Of a DNA stretch of 47,988 nucleotides, positions 10,116 through 18,388 are shown in pieces (position 1 is the first letter of the stretch; every line of letters starts with the position of its first letter). Source of the stretch: Flavobacteriaceae bacterium (GTDB taxonomy: Bacteria > Bacteroidota > Bacteroidia > Flavobacteriales > Flavobacteriaceae); NCBI GenBank assembly GCA_002723295.1, contig PBNP01000017.1, forward strand, positions 1 to 47,988, written 5' to 3'. The notes below the pieces were generated by a model that was not told the origin of the DNA, made no database searches, and worked only from the letters and a program-made list of their open reading frames with translations. The translations under genes were made by a program, and so were the position numbers.

Positions 10116-10543
10116 TCCTCTTTAAAAGGAATATGTTCTACAATAACTCCAGCTTTATTTAAAAAATTAATTCCAGATTTATCTTTATATTCTATAGCAT
10201 ATACAACTCTTTTAATTCCTGATTGATGAATTAACTTGCTACACTCTTGGCATGGTGAAAGTGTAATATATAGAGTTGCATCTTTAGTTGATTGTGTAGA
10301 AGAGGCAACCTTAAGGATAGCATTTGCTTCTGCATGCAACACATACCACTTAGTATAGTTTTCATCATCCTCACAAATGTTTTCAAAACCTGTTGGCGTA
10401 CCATTATATCCATCAGATATAATCATTCTTTCTTTAACAATTAATGCTCCCACTTGTCTTCTTTTACAATAAGAAAGCTTTCCCCATATTTCAGCCATCT
10501 TAAGATAGGCGATATCATATTTTTTTTGTTTTTTCCCTTTCAT
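10112..10543 (-). CDS. dCMP deaminase family protein (ComEB-like)
   Basis: 143 residues of the cytidine/deoxycytidylate deaminase fold. The zinc site is complete: His70-Ala-Glu72 (LHAEANAI) with the catalytic glutamate, and Cys98/Cys101 in SPCQEC. The N-terminal half (CKRRQVGALIV, DGYNGTP) matches dCMP deaminases, which make dUMP for thymidylate synthesis. A second zinc site of some dCMP deaminases could involve the Cys/His residues around 26-57. Its stop overlaps the convergent small gene by four bases. A TACTTTTG promoter-like element lies upstream at 10573-10566, giving a predicted leader of about 20 bases. Confidence 0.92.
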   Translation of the reverse strand: MKGKKQKKYDIAYLKMAEIWGKLSYCKRRQVGALIVKERMIISDGYNGTPTGFENICEDDENYTKWYVLHAEANAILKVASSTQSTKDATLYITLSPCQECSKLIHQSGIKRVVYAIEYKDKSGINFLNKAGVIVEHIPFKED

Positions 10544-10565
10544 TAATAACGGAACTAGAATAATC

Positions 10566-10573
10566 CAAAAGTA
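10566..10573 (-). promoter_or_regulatory. Candidate -7 element for dCMP deaminase gene
   Basis: On the bottom strand this reads TACTTTTG, an exact TANNTTTG match (the Bacteroidota sigma factor -7 element). It is 22 bases before the start codon. No TTG at the -33 position is visible, so support is partial. Confidence 0.35.
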
Positions 10574-10611
10574 TAACTTAAAACATAAAAATCGCTAAAT
10601 AAATTATTTGT

Positions 10612-11331
10612 TTATAAACCTCTTTCCTTCTTTAATAATTCATAAGCCTCCTGAACTTGTCTAAATTTCTCTGCAGCACCTTTTAATAAAGCAGAATCTT
10701 TAGTCTTAATTTTATCAGGGTGATATTTTTTTACCATAAGACGATATGATTTTTTTATTTCATCATTAGATGCTTTGGGGCTAACTTCAAGGATTTTGTA
10801 GGAACTATCTGTAGATTTGATAAACATAGCTTTTATACTTTCTACATCTACATTTTTTATTCTTAATTCTCTTGCTATTTCATTAATCTTGTATAATTCT
10901 AATCTGGAAATATGGCCATCAGCATTTGCAACACCATATAGAAAATGTAAAACTTGAAGTCTTGTAGCGTAGTCAGTTTTATTAACAAAAGATTTTGCAA
11001 TTTCTGGAATAGATTGAGTTTGTTTTTTTATTTGAGTATTAAATAATTTAAAAATTTTGTCTGAGTTCTCTTTTCCATATTGTGAAATAAAATAATTTCT
11101 TACATAGCTTAGTTCATTTCTTTCAACTTTTCCATCTGATTTAATTATTACAGCTGCAAGAGTAAGAAGTTTTATTTCTAAATCATCAGGAGTAACTTTG
11201 GTAAAAAAATTATTATGATTATCATAATTAATTGTAATCTTTTCCAATGCACTCCCCAAAAAAAACCCCAGTAGAGCTCCTGGAAAACGATATAGAAAAT
11301 ATCCAATTAAAGCTAAAATCCATTTATTCAT
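10612..11331 (-). CDS. TerB-like and J-domain protein (DjlA-like co-chaperone)
   Basis: 239 residues from the ATG at 11331. An upstream in-frame TTG at 11358 exists but lies outside the likely transcript, since a TATATTTG promoter element at 11354-11347 sits between the two. The N-terminus has one hydrophobic segment (about 4-27) that could anchor it. Residues about 45-165 form a TerB-like helical domain with two acidic motifs ([10 protein letters not shown] and [10 protein letters not shown]). The last ~70 residues are a J domain with HPD at 204-206, which would stimulate an Hsp70. The architecture is that of DjlA: membrane anchor, TerB, J domain. Client proteins are unknown. Confidence 0.87.
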   Translation of the reverse strand: MNKWILALIGYFLYRFPGALLGFFLGSALEKITINYDNHNNFFTKVTPDDLEIKLLTLAAVIIKSDGKVERNELSYVRNYFISQYGKENSDKIFKLFNTQIKKQTQSIPEIAKSFVNKTDYATRLQVLHFLYGVANADGHISRLELYKINEIARELRIKNVDVESIKAMFIKSTDSSYKILEVSPKASNDEIKKSYRLMVKKYHPDKIKTKDSALLKGAAEKFRQVQEAYELLKKERGL

Positions 11332-11346
11332 TCCTGTTTTTAATAA

Positions 11347-11387
11347 CAAATATAACAATGAACATAAATGTTTCTTTTTTATATTTG
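11347..11387. promoter_or_regulatory. Divergent promoter pair for the J-domain protein and bacilliredoxin genes
   Basis: Bottom strand 11354-11347 and top strand 11380-11387 both read TATATTTG, exact TANNTTTG elements pointing away from each other inside a 70-base intergenic gap. Predicted transcripts begin about 12 bases and 11 bases before the two ATG codons at 11331 and 11402. Neither has an obvious TTG at -33. The two elements form an inverted repeat by their own symmetry. Confidence 0.45.
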
Positions 11388-11401
11388 TTCAAAAATTAAA
11401 T

Positions 11402-11812
11402 ATGTATCCAAAAGAAATCTATCAGCCAATGAAAGCCGAACTAACTAGTTTAGGTTTTTTAGATTTAGTTACTTCAGAAGATGCAAATACTGCTCTTAAA
11501 AAAACTGGAACCACACTAGTTGTTGTAAATTCAGTATGTGGATGTGCTGCTGCAAATGCTAGACCAGCAGTAAAAATTTCTTTAAATAACTCAATCACTC
11601 CAGATAATTTAGTTACTGTTTTTGCTGGTGTTGATCATGAAGCTACTAAAACAGTTAGGGATCAAATGGCTCCATTTCCTCCCTCATCTCCAAGTATTGC
11701 TCTTTTTAAAAACTCCGAATTAGTTCATATGATTGAACGCCATCATATTGAAGGAAGATCAGCTGAGATGATTGCAGAGAATTTAATGTCAAGTTATAAC
11801 GAGCATTGTTAA
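11402..11812 (+). CDS. BrxA/BrxB family bacilliredoxin
   Basis: 136 residues with the CGC redox motif of bacilliredoxins (Cys46-Gly-Cys48 in NSVCGCAAANARP), a thioredoxin-like fold family formerly DUF1094. Members remove bacillithiol from S-bacillithiolated proteins in the cytoplasm. The presence implies, but does not prove, that this organism makes bacillithiol, as many Bacteroidota do; no bsh gene is in the window. The length and the N-terminal YPKEIYQPMKAELTSLGF match the family end to end. It is convergent with the histidine kinase gene, 22 bases apart. Confidence 0.93.
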   Translation: MYPKEIYQPMKAELTSLGFLDLVTSEDANTALKKTGTTLVVVNSVCGCAAANARPAVKISLNNSITPDNLVTVFAGVDHEATKTVRDQMAPFPPSSPSIALFKNSELVHMIERHHIEGRSAEMIAENLMSSYNEHC

Positions 11813-11834
11813 TTGAAGTTATAATTAAATAAAT

Positions 11835-13298
11835 TTAACTCTGCTTTAAAGTCAATTTAATAATAAATATTGTACCTGATTTAGAATTACTAGAATAGGA
11901 TATTTGTCCTTTGTGGGCTTCAATAATATTTTTAACTATTCCCAAACCTAAACCCATTCCTTTGGTTTTGGTTGTAAATTTAGGCTCAAATATTTTGTCT
12001 TTAAGGTTAGGGTCAATTCCTGCTCCATTATCTGAAACTTCAATAATAATTTTATTGTTTTTTTGAAATAAATTAATTTCAATCTTTGCCTTTTTTTTCG
12101 TCCCAACTGATTGAAGTCCATTTTGAATTAAATTACTCATAGCTCTAATCCACTGGGGTTCATCAAGCGGACATAATATTTTTTCTGAAGTTGAATTAAA
12201 TTTTACATTTTCGTATTCAAATATCTCAGTAGCTCTTCTTGTAGTCTCTACTATATCAGTTGGCAACAATTGAGCTTTAGGAAGAGTCGCAAAATCGGAA
12301 AATGCATTAGCCACATTACTCATAATATCTATCTGTTCTATTAATAGTCTTGAAAATTCCTCAACCTTGTTTTTATTTTTATTGTCCATAGGATCAAATC
12401 TTCTCTGAAAATTTTGAATTGAAAGTCTCATGGGAGTCAAAGGATTCTTAATTTCGTGGGCTACTTGACGAGCCATTTCTTGCCATGCTTGTTCTCTTTC
12501 TGTTTTAGCCAATCTTTCTGCACTTTTTTCTAAATCATCTATCATATTGTTGTATGAATTAATCAAACTATCAATTTCTCTTGAAGGGTTTTTTAAATGA
12601 ATTCTTTTGTTTCTTTTTAACAATCCCGTGGAATTAATTTGCAGTCTCAATGTTTCTAGTGATCGAGTAACATATTTAGAAATGAAGTAAGCAATTCCTA
12701 TAGCTATTACAAGCATTATCAAATAAATCTGATAAAGACTTTGTAAAAAAGTGTTTAATTCGTTTTCTGAAAAAGATACATCTTCAAAATACGGAAAAAA
12801 TAATATTGCATAAGGGTTTCCAGATTGATCTATTAAGTAACTGTATGATGACTGGAATTTTCCAATTTCATCTATATTCTTTTCAACATATCTTTTGTTA
12901 GAATTAGTCTGGATTTTATTTATAATTTTTGTGTCAAGCACATAATTATTTGCTATTATTTTTAAAGGCAAAAAACTAATAAAAAGAGGGTTCCCTTTTA
13001 AATCAAAAATGGAGTAATCTACACTCAAAATATTCATTACTGCTTGAAGGTCATTATTATAAATTGACCAGGTTTCAGAAGATGAAAGAGATAAACTATT
13101 TTGAAAAACTAAATAATTAATTTGGGACCTAAGTTGTTTCTCTTTTCTTTCCATCCTAAATTGATTATATGATTCTGATTCTGAACCATATTGATAATAA
13201 GTTGCAACTAGAATCATCATACAAGCAATGAAAACCAAAACTATCATTGCAAGAAAAAGGCGAGTCCTAAGTGAAATTTTTCCCTGTATTAATCGCAT
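11835..13298 (-). CDS. Sensor histidine kinase with HAMP domain, no partner regulator nearby
   Basis: 487 residues from the ATG at 13298, whose A is shared with the TGA of the upstream HemJ-like gene, so translation is probably coupled. Transmembrane helices lie at about 13-33 and 187-207, enclosing a ~150-residue periplasmic sensor region I do not recognise. A HAMP segment (~208-260) leads to the dimerisation helix with the phospho-acceptor His281 (VAHEIKNPLTPMR). The ATP-binding domain has its N box (NLIQNG), G1 (VSDNGAGI) and G2 (GMGLGLGIV) motifs. The H-box type resembles NtrY-like kinases. No response regulator gene is adjacent, so its target must be elsewhere. Location behind hemJ and a VPS10-like gene hints at envelope sensing, but this is inference. 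Confidence 0.93.
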   Translation of the reverse strand: MRLIQGKISLRTRLFLAMIVLVFIACMMILVATYYQYGSESESYNQFRMERKEKQLRSQINYLVFQNSLSLSSSETWSIYNNDLQAVMNILSVDYSIFDLKGNPLFISFLPLKIIANNYVLDTKIINKIQTNSNKRYVEKNIDEIGKFQSSYSYLIDQSGNPYAILFFPYFEDVSFSENELNTFLQSLYQIYLIMLVIAIGIAYFISKYVTRSLETLRLQINSTGLLKRNKRIHLKNPSREIDSLINSYNNMIDDLEKSAERLAKTEREQAWQEMARQVAHEIKNPLTPMRLSIQNFQRRFDPMDNKNKNKVEEFSRLLIEQIDIMSNVANAFSDFATLPKAQLLPTDIVETTRRATEIFEYENVKFNSTSEKILCPLDEPQWIRAMSNLIQNGLQSVGTKKKAKIEINLFQKNNKIIIEVSDNGAGIDPNLKDKIFEPKFTTKTKGMGLGLGIVKNIIEAHKGQISYSSNSKSGTIFIIKLTLKQS

Positions 13299-13846
13299 CA
13301 ATTATTATTATTATTTCTAAACTTATTATAAAGTCTAATTCCTAGGTACAAAATTAATCCTAAGCCAATTAAACCTAAAATACCAAAAATCCAATGGAAC
13401 TTATTTTTTAGAATTATCAAAAAAACAATTGAGAAAAGAAGCAATGTTGCTCCTTCGTTCCAAACTCTTATAAAAATAGATGAATATTGAAATTCTTTCT
13501 TTTGAAAAGACTTATAAATTGAATGTGTTTTTAAATGATAAATTATTAACAAAAAAACGAAAACAAGTTTTATCCACATCCATTGAAAAGTCAACCAAAT
13601 CGGCATATAAAATAATAAAAGCGATGCGAAAAAAATTGATAGAACTGCAGATGGCCATGTAATTATATACCATAGTCGTCTAGCCATTATATTTAATTGA
13701 GTTGTTAATATTTCATTTTCTAATTTAGGTTTTTTTTGAGCTTCCAATATATATAAGAATATTCTTGGTATGTAGAAAAGTCCTGAAAACCATGTAATAA
13801 CAAAAATCAAATGCAGTGCCTTTATGTAATCGTAATAGTTCTCCAA
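13298..13846 (-). CDS. hemJ: HemJ-like protoporphyrinogen IX oxidase (UPF0093/CopD-like), TTG start
   Basis: 182 residues with about four to five hydrophobic helices. The N-terminal motif ALHLIFVITWFSGLFYIPR, the RLWYIITWPSAV segment and WMWIKL followed by YHLK match the HemJ family, in which a conserved His in helix 1 and a Lys before the third helix are important. Such proteins are often annotated only as 'CopD family'. HemJ oxidises protoporphyrinogen IX to protoporphyrin IX in the membrane, the step between HemF and HemH. Those genes are elsewhere in this window, with no other oxidase of this step visible. The start must be the TTG at 13846: the codon two before it is the stop of the VPS10-like gene in the same frame, and no ATG fits the family N-terminus. 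It lies 3 bases after that gene and overlaps the kinase by one base. Confidence 0.78.
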   Translation of the reverse strand: MENYYDYIKALHLIFVITWFSGLFYIPRIFLYILEAQKKPKLENEILTTQLNIMARRLWYIITWPSAVLSIFFASLLLFYMPIWLTFQWMWIKLVFVFLLIIYHLKTHSIYKSFQKKEFQYSSIFIRVWNEGATLLLFSIVFLIILKNKFHWIFGILGLIGLGLILYLGIRLYNKFRNNNNN

Positions 13847-13849
13847 ATT

Positions 13850-16800
13850 TTAATTTAATTTTAAATAATCTAATTCTAAAGCTGCAAATTCTTTGTTAAA
13901 CTTTGGCAATTCTTCATTGATTAATTTATAATATTTCTTTAATTCATTATCTATCAAGCTGGTTAATTCTTTTTTAACTGCCTGATCTTGATCAGTTGGC
14001 CTAAAATCACTTAGGGTAACTAAACTTACCAAATGTGCTAATTTATTTGTTAATTTAATCGGGAAATTAAGTGGGTCTTGATTACTTCTGTTTTTAGTTT
14101 GATATAGTTCTTTTTCTACATTTGATAATTTCTCACGTAAAAATTTAGACTTTTCTGTTAACTCCTTAACTTTAATCTTATGATTATAATTAGATTCAAA
14201 TTCCTTTAACTTTTTATTTATTTGCCTAATATTCTTAATAGCCTTATGAGCTTTATCAACTGTCTTATTTATAGCATTTACAAAGTCAAATTGAAGTTGA
14301 ATATCTTCCAAATCAATTTCTGATCTAGGGTCAATTAATATCTCAAAAGTTTCTCTTTTTTCTTTTCCATTCTTACTTAAACCAACTTGATATTTTCCTG
14401 GAACTAATTTTGATGCATTAAATGATGCCCACCAAAAAATCATGCCATCTAAAACTTCTGCAGATTCAGCTCTTGTATCCCATACAAATTTATTGCTTCC
14501 TTTTCTAGGATTAAAATTATGTTTTTCTTCGTAATTATTAAAAGACTTGATTTTGATTCCATCCATATTATAAAAACTAATGGAAACTGAATCTTTTTTA
14601 GAATCATAATCTTTTAAGTTGTAATAAACTATTACACCATTTTCAATATTAGTTCCACTTGTTTTACTAATTTTCCCACCACTTCCTTTAGTTCTATAAC
14701 TTGTTTTGGGTTTAAATAATGTAATATCATTTTCTTTAACATTTTGGTTCAATTGATGAAGCACTGTTAAATCATCTAGCATCCAAATACTTCTTCCCTG
14801 AGTTGCGACCACTAAACTATTATCCTTAATGGTTATATCTGTAATTGGAACTATTGGGAGGTTTTTTTGGAAAGATTTCCAAGAATTTCCATCATCATAA
14901 GATATATAAATTCCTGCTTCAGTACCTGCATAGAGTATTCCTTTTTTTAATGGGTCAGATCTAAGGACTCTAGTAAAATGTTCTGAAGGAATTCCATTTA
15001 CTATTTTTTTCCATGTTTTACCATAATCTAAAGTTTTAAATAAATAAGGTGAAAAGTCTCCTTCCTTATATGATGTTCCGGCTAAATACAATGTTCCAGG
15101 ATCAAAATAAGATGCCTCAAGGCTGTTAATCATTAAAAATTTTGGGGCATTTAAAGGAGTTACATTTTTCCATGTCTTACCACCATCTTGAGTTAGGTGA
15201 ACAAGACCATCATCACTTCCAACCCATAGCTCTCCATTGCTTAATTTAGACTCACTAGCTGCAAAAAGTGTACAATAATATTCTACTCCAGTGTTATCTT
15301 GAGTAATTGGACCACCAGATGATTTTAATTTTTCGGGATCATTTCGAGTTAAATCAGGACTAATAACTTGCCAGTTTTGACCTTCATTTGATGAAACATG
15401 AACATGATTAGATAAAGCGTATAATTTTTTTTGATCATGTTTACTAAAAAAAATTGGAAAATTCCATTGAAATCTATATTTCATGCCTTCAGCGCCATAT
15501 CCCATTGGATTATCAGGCCATACATTTATTGCTCTAACACTACCTTTGTCATGATTTACTCTAGTTAAAAATCCCCCATAACTTCCTCCATATACAATCT
15601 CATTATTTAAAGGATCGATAGCAATATGAGCAGATTCTCCTCCAGCTGTTGATTCCCAATTTTCTTCAGTAATAAATCTTCCGTCAGACCTGTGTTCTAT
15701 CCTAATTGTTGAATTATCTTGTTGAGCAGCATATATCCTAAATGGATATGAATTATCAGTTGTTACTCTATAAAATTGTGCTGTTGGTTGATTCTGATAT
15801 GTGCTCCAGCTTTCTCCACCATCGTAGGTAATTTGAGCTCCTCCATCATCTCCAATTATCATCCTTTTATTATTTTCTGGAGAAATCCAAAGATCATGAT
15901 GATCGCCATGGGGGGCATACTTACTTGTAAATGTTTTACCTCCATCAGTAGATTTATGGTAAGAAACATTCATTACGTAAACTATGTTTTCATCTTGGGT
16001 ATCAGCATAAATTTTAGAATAATACCATGCCCTTTGTCTTAAAGATCTATTTGAATTAATATACTCCCATGATTCACCTCCATTTTCAGATCTATAAACC
16101 CCTCCATTTTCTTTATTCTCTACTATAGCCCATACTCTTTCAGAATTAACAGGTGAAATAGCAACTCCTATTATTCCTAAAACACCATCTGCAAATCCTT
16201 CATTCTTAGAAATTTTAGTCCAAGTATCTCCACTATTAATACTCTTCCATAGAGCTGATCCATCTCCACCACTAATTAGACTATAGGGTGTTCTTTTTAG
16301 ATTCCAAGTAGAAGCATATAAAATTCTTGAATTATTTGGATCCATTTGAAGCTCAACAGCTCCAGCTTGAGAATTAGAAAACAATATCTTATTCCAAGTA
16401 ATTCCACCGTCTGTAGATTTATAAACACCTCTTTCTTCTGAAGGTTTATATATGTTTCCTAATACAGCTACATAAACAATATTCGGGTTTTTGGAATCAA
16501 TTTGTATCCTAGGTATGTGTCTAGAATTGGGTAGTCCAGAAAAGCTCCATGTTTTGCCGGCATCTATTGATTTCCATACACCGCCACCTGATGAAACATT
16601 TCCTCTTACAGTAACCTCACCTCCTCCAACATAGATTACATTAGGATCACTTTCTGCAATTGCAATAGAACCTATACTTCCTCCAAAGAATCCGTCTGAA
16701 ATATTTTCGTAAGTTTTTCCGCCATCCTTAGTTCTCCAAACACCTCCTCCAGTAGATCCAAAATAAAATAAACTTTGTTTATTCTTAACCCCGGTAACTG

Positions 16801-16981
16801 CAGCTGACCTTCCGCCTCTAAAGGGTCCTATTTCTCTATAAACTAATGATTGATGAAGACTTGCAGGATAAGTTTTCTGAATTGATTTTCTCGTTTTACG
16901 TTGAGCATTAACATTGCTGATAAAAAAACTAAGCAATATAAGTCCAACTTTAAAAAAAATAGATTTGTAAAAATTTTTCAT
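13850..16981 (-). CDS. Secreted Asp-box / VPS10-like beta-propeller protein (sialidase-like fold)
   Basis: 1043 residues with a signal peptide (about 1-26, ending VNA-Q). The first ~750 residues contain repeated Asp-box motifs of the type S-x-D-x-G-x-T-W (TKDGGKT, SIDAGKTW, STDGGITW, SINSGDTW, SENGGESW, STDGGKTF, TYDGGESW, TQDGGKTW), the pattern of sortilin/sialidase-type propellers. A distinctive PHGDHHDLWISP stretch lies near residue 353. The last ~150 residues are charged and helical. These proteins are abundant in marine Bacteroidota and are annotated as glycosyl hydrolase or VPS10-domain, but catalytic activity is unproven and no sialidase active-site set is obvious to me. The paralogue at 38 kb shares its plan. 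It leads a probable operon with hemJ and the histidine kinase. Confidence 0.85.
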   Translation of the reverse strand: MKNFYKSIFFKVGLILLSFFISNVNAQRKTRKSIQKTYPASLHQSLVYREIGPFRGGRSAAVTGVKNKQSLFYFGSTGGGVWRTKDGGKTYENISDGFFGGSIGSIAIAESDPNVIYVGGGEVTVRGNVSSGGGVWKSIDAGKTWSFSGLPNSRHIPRIQIDSKNPNIVYVAVLGNIYKPSEERGVYKSTDGGITWNKILFSNSQAGAVELQMDPNNSRILYASTWNLKRTPYSLISGGDGSALWKSINSGDTWTKISKNEGFADGVLGIIGVAISPVNSERVWAIVENKENGGVYRSENGGESWEYINSNRSLRQRAWYYSKIYADTQDENIVYVMNVSYHKSTDGGKTFTSKYAPHGDHHDLWISPENNKRMIIGDDGGAQITYDGGESWSTYQNQPTAQFYRVTTDNSYPFRIYAAQQDNSTIRIEHRSDGRFITEENWESTAGGESAHIAIDPLNNEIVYGGSYGGFLTRVNHDKGSVRAINVWPDNPMGYGAEGMKYRFQWNFPIFFSKHDQKKLYALSNHVHVSSNEGQNWQVISPDLTRNDPEKLKSSGGPITQDNTGVEYYCTLFAASESKLSNGELWVGSDDGLVHLTQDGGKTWKNVTPLNAPKFLMINSLEASYFDPGTLYLAGTSYKEGDFSPYLFKTLDYGKTWKKIVNGIPSEHFTRVLRSDPLKKGILYAGTEAGIYISYDDGNSWKSFQKNLPIVPITDITIKDNSLVVATQGRSIWMLDDLTVLHQLNQNVKENDITLFKPKTSYRTKGSGGKISKTSGTNIENGVIVYYNLKDYDSKKDSVSISFYNMDGIKIKSFNNYEEKHNFNPRKGSNKFVWDTRAESAEVLDGMIFWWASFNASKLVPGKYQVGLSKNGKEKRETFEILIDPRSEIDLEDIQLQFDFVNAINKTVDKAHKAIKNIRQINKKLKEFESNYNHKIKVKELTEKSKFLREKLSNVEKELYQTKNRSNQDPLNFPIKLTNKLAHLVSLVTLSDFRPTDQDQAVKKELTSLIDNELKKYYKLINEELPKFNKEFAALELDYLKLN

Positions 16982-17046
16982 ATATAGTTTTTGTTAGTAC
17001 AAATTACAAAACATATTTAATCAAAAAAGATGAAAACTTGTATGAC

Positions 17047-18387
17047 TTAAAGAATTTCTTTTTTTAAGCCTTTTAACAAAAAATATCCGGTTATTATTGT
17101 TGCGATTAATTCAGCTATAGGGAAGGAAATCCATACACCTAAAACACCAATTTCTTTTGATAGAATAAATAATAAGGGTACAAAGAAAAAACCTTGTCTA
17201 GTCAATGTTAAAAGTAAAGCTGGTAATGCCCGGCCAATTGCCTGAAAATATGCTGCTCCAATAAATTGAATTCCTATAATTGGTGTTGATGCAAAAACCA
17301 ATTTTAATGCCAAAGGGGTTTGTTCTATAACATCAATATCATTAGTAAAACCCTTTGCAATTATATCTGAAAAACTAAAAATTAAGCAAAACACAATAGC
17401 AGCAAGAGAAGTAGACATTATTATTGAAGTTTTGACAACGTCATAAACTCTTTTATTGTTTCGCGCACCGTAATTATATGCTGCTATAGGTATAAATCCT
17501 TGAGTAATTCCCAAAACTGGAAAAAGAGCAAACATTAACATTCTACTTATTATTGCATATACAGCAACAGTTGTTTCTCCCCCAAAAACAAATAAAATAT
17601 TATTTACCAATAATACAACAATACTTACCATCGCTTGTCTAGCTAAAGTTACAGAGCCTAATGAAGTGATTTCTTTAACCAGTTTAATAGACAATATATA
17701 ATCAGTCAATTTTAATCTTAGTTCTGATTTGTTTGAAAGAAAAAAAGATCCAACATATAATGCACATACAACATATGACAGTGTAGTTGCCCAAGCAGCT
17801 CCATACATTCCCCAATCAAAATAATAAATAAACAAATAGTCTAAGCTAAGATTAGTTATTGATGGAATTAACATAGCATACATTGCATAATTAGGTTTGC
17901 CTTCAGCTCTGATAGTATTATTTCCCATCATGCAAAACCCTAGAACTGGAACTCCATATAATACTATTGTATAATAGATCTTTGCTAATTCATATAATTT
18001 TCCTTTTCCTCCAAATAATGGAATTAGAAATTCTTTAAAAATAAGCCCTAAAATTGCAAGAGTTAAAGTAAAAAAAAGAGTTAAAGTAATTTGATTTCCA
18101 AAAGTTTTATTTGCCTTATTTTCATCTCTGTTTCCTAAAGATCTTGATATTATTGATCCTCCTCCAACCCCTAAAGACATGCCAAGTGCAGCAATAAAAA
18201 ATGAAACCGGCAAAACTACGTTTATCGCGGCTATAGCATTTGCTCCAATCCATTGACCTACTAATATTGTGTCAATTAAAACATTTAATGACATTACCAA
18301 AATTCCAATAGAAGCTGGAACGCCTTGACGAATCAATAGCTTGAAAATAGGATCAGTTCCTAAAAGTTTTGATTCATTTTTCTTCAT
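17047..18387 (-). CDS. MATE family efflux transporter
   Basis: 446 residues from the ATG at 18387, one base after the hemH stop; an upstream in-frame ATG (18420) and TTG lie inside hemH and are less likely. About twelve hydrophobic helices are seen, with the two homologous halves typical of MATE (PASIGILVMSLNVLIDTILVGQWIG near the start; ASTPIIGIQFIGAAYFQAIGR in the second half). MATE proteins export organic cations or drugs in exchange for Na+ or H+. The substrate is unknown. Its tight coupling to hemH and the AraC regulator raises the possibility that it exports a porphyrin-related compound, but this is only context. Confidence 0.9.
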   Translation of the reverse strand: MKKNESKLLGTDPIFKLLIRQGVPASIGILVMSLNVLIDTILVGQWIGANAIAAINVVLPVSFFIAALGMSLGVGGGSIISRSLGNRDENKANKTFGNQITLTLFFTLTLAILGLIFKEFLIPLFGGKGKLYELAKIYYTIVLYGVPVLGFCMMGNNTIRAEGKPNYAMYAMLIPSITNLSLDYLFIYYFDWGMYGAAWATTLSYVVCALYVGSFFLSNKSELRLKLTDYILSIKLVKEITSLGSVTLARQAMVSIVVLLVNNILFVFGGETTVAVYAIISRMLMFALFPVLGITQGFIPIAAYNYGARNNKRVYDVVKTSIIMSTSLAAIVFCLIFSFSDIIAKGFTNDIDVIEQTPLALKLVFASTPIIGIQFIGAAYFQAIGRALPALLLTLTRQGFFFVPLLFILSKEIGVLGVWISFPIAELIATIITGYFLLKGLKKEIL

Positions 18388-18388
18388 A

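Noticed and set aside
11332-11358. TTG at 11358 as start of the TerB/J-domain gene
   Set aside because: A TATATTTG promoter element lies downstream of it, so the TTG would be outside the mRNA; the ATG at 11331 is better.
15776-16042. 88-codon frame opposite the first Asp-box protein
   Set aside because: Lies wholly within a well-supported gene and has no independent start region or family match.
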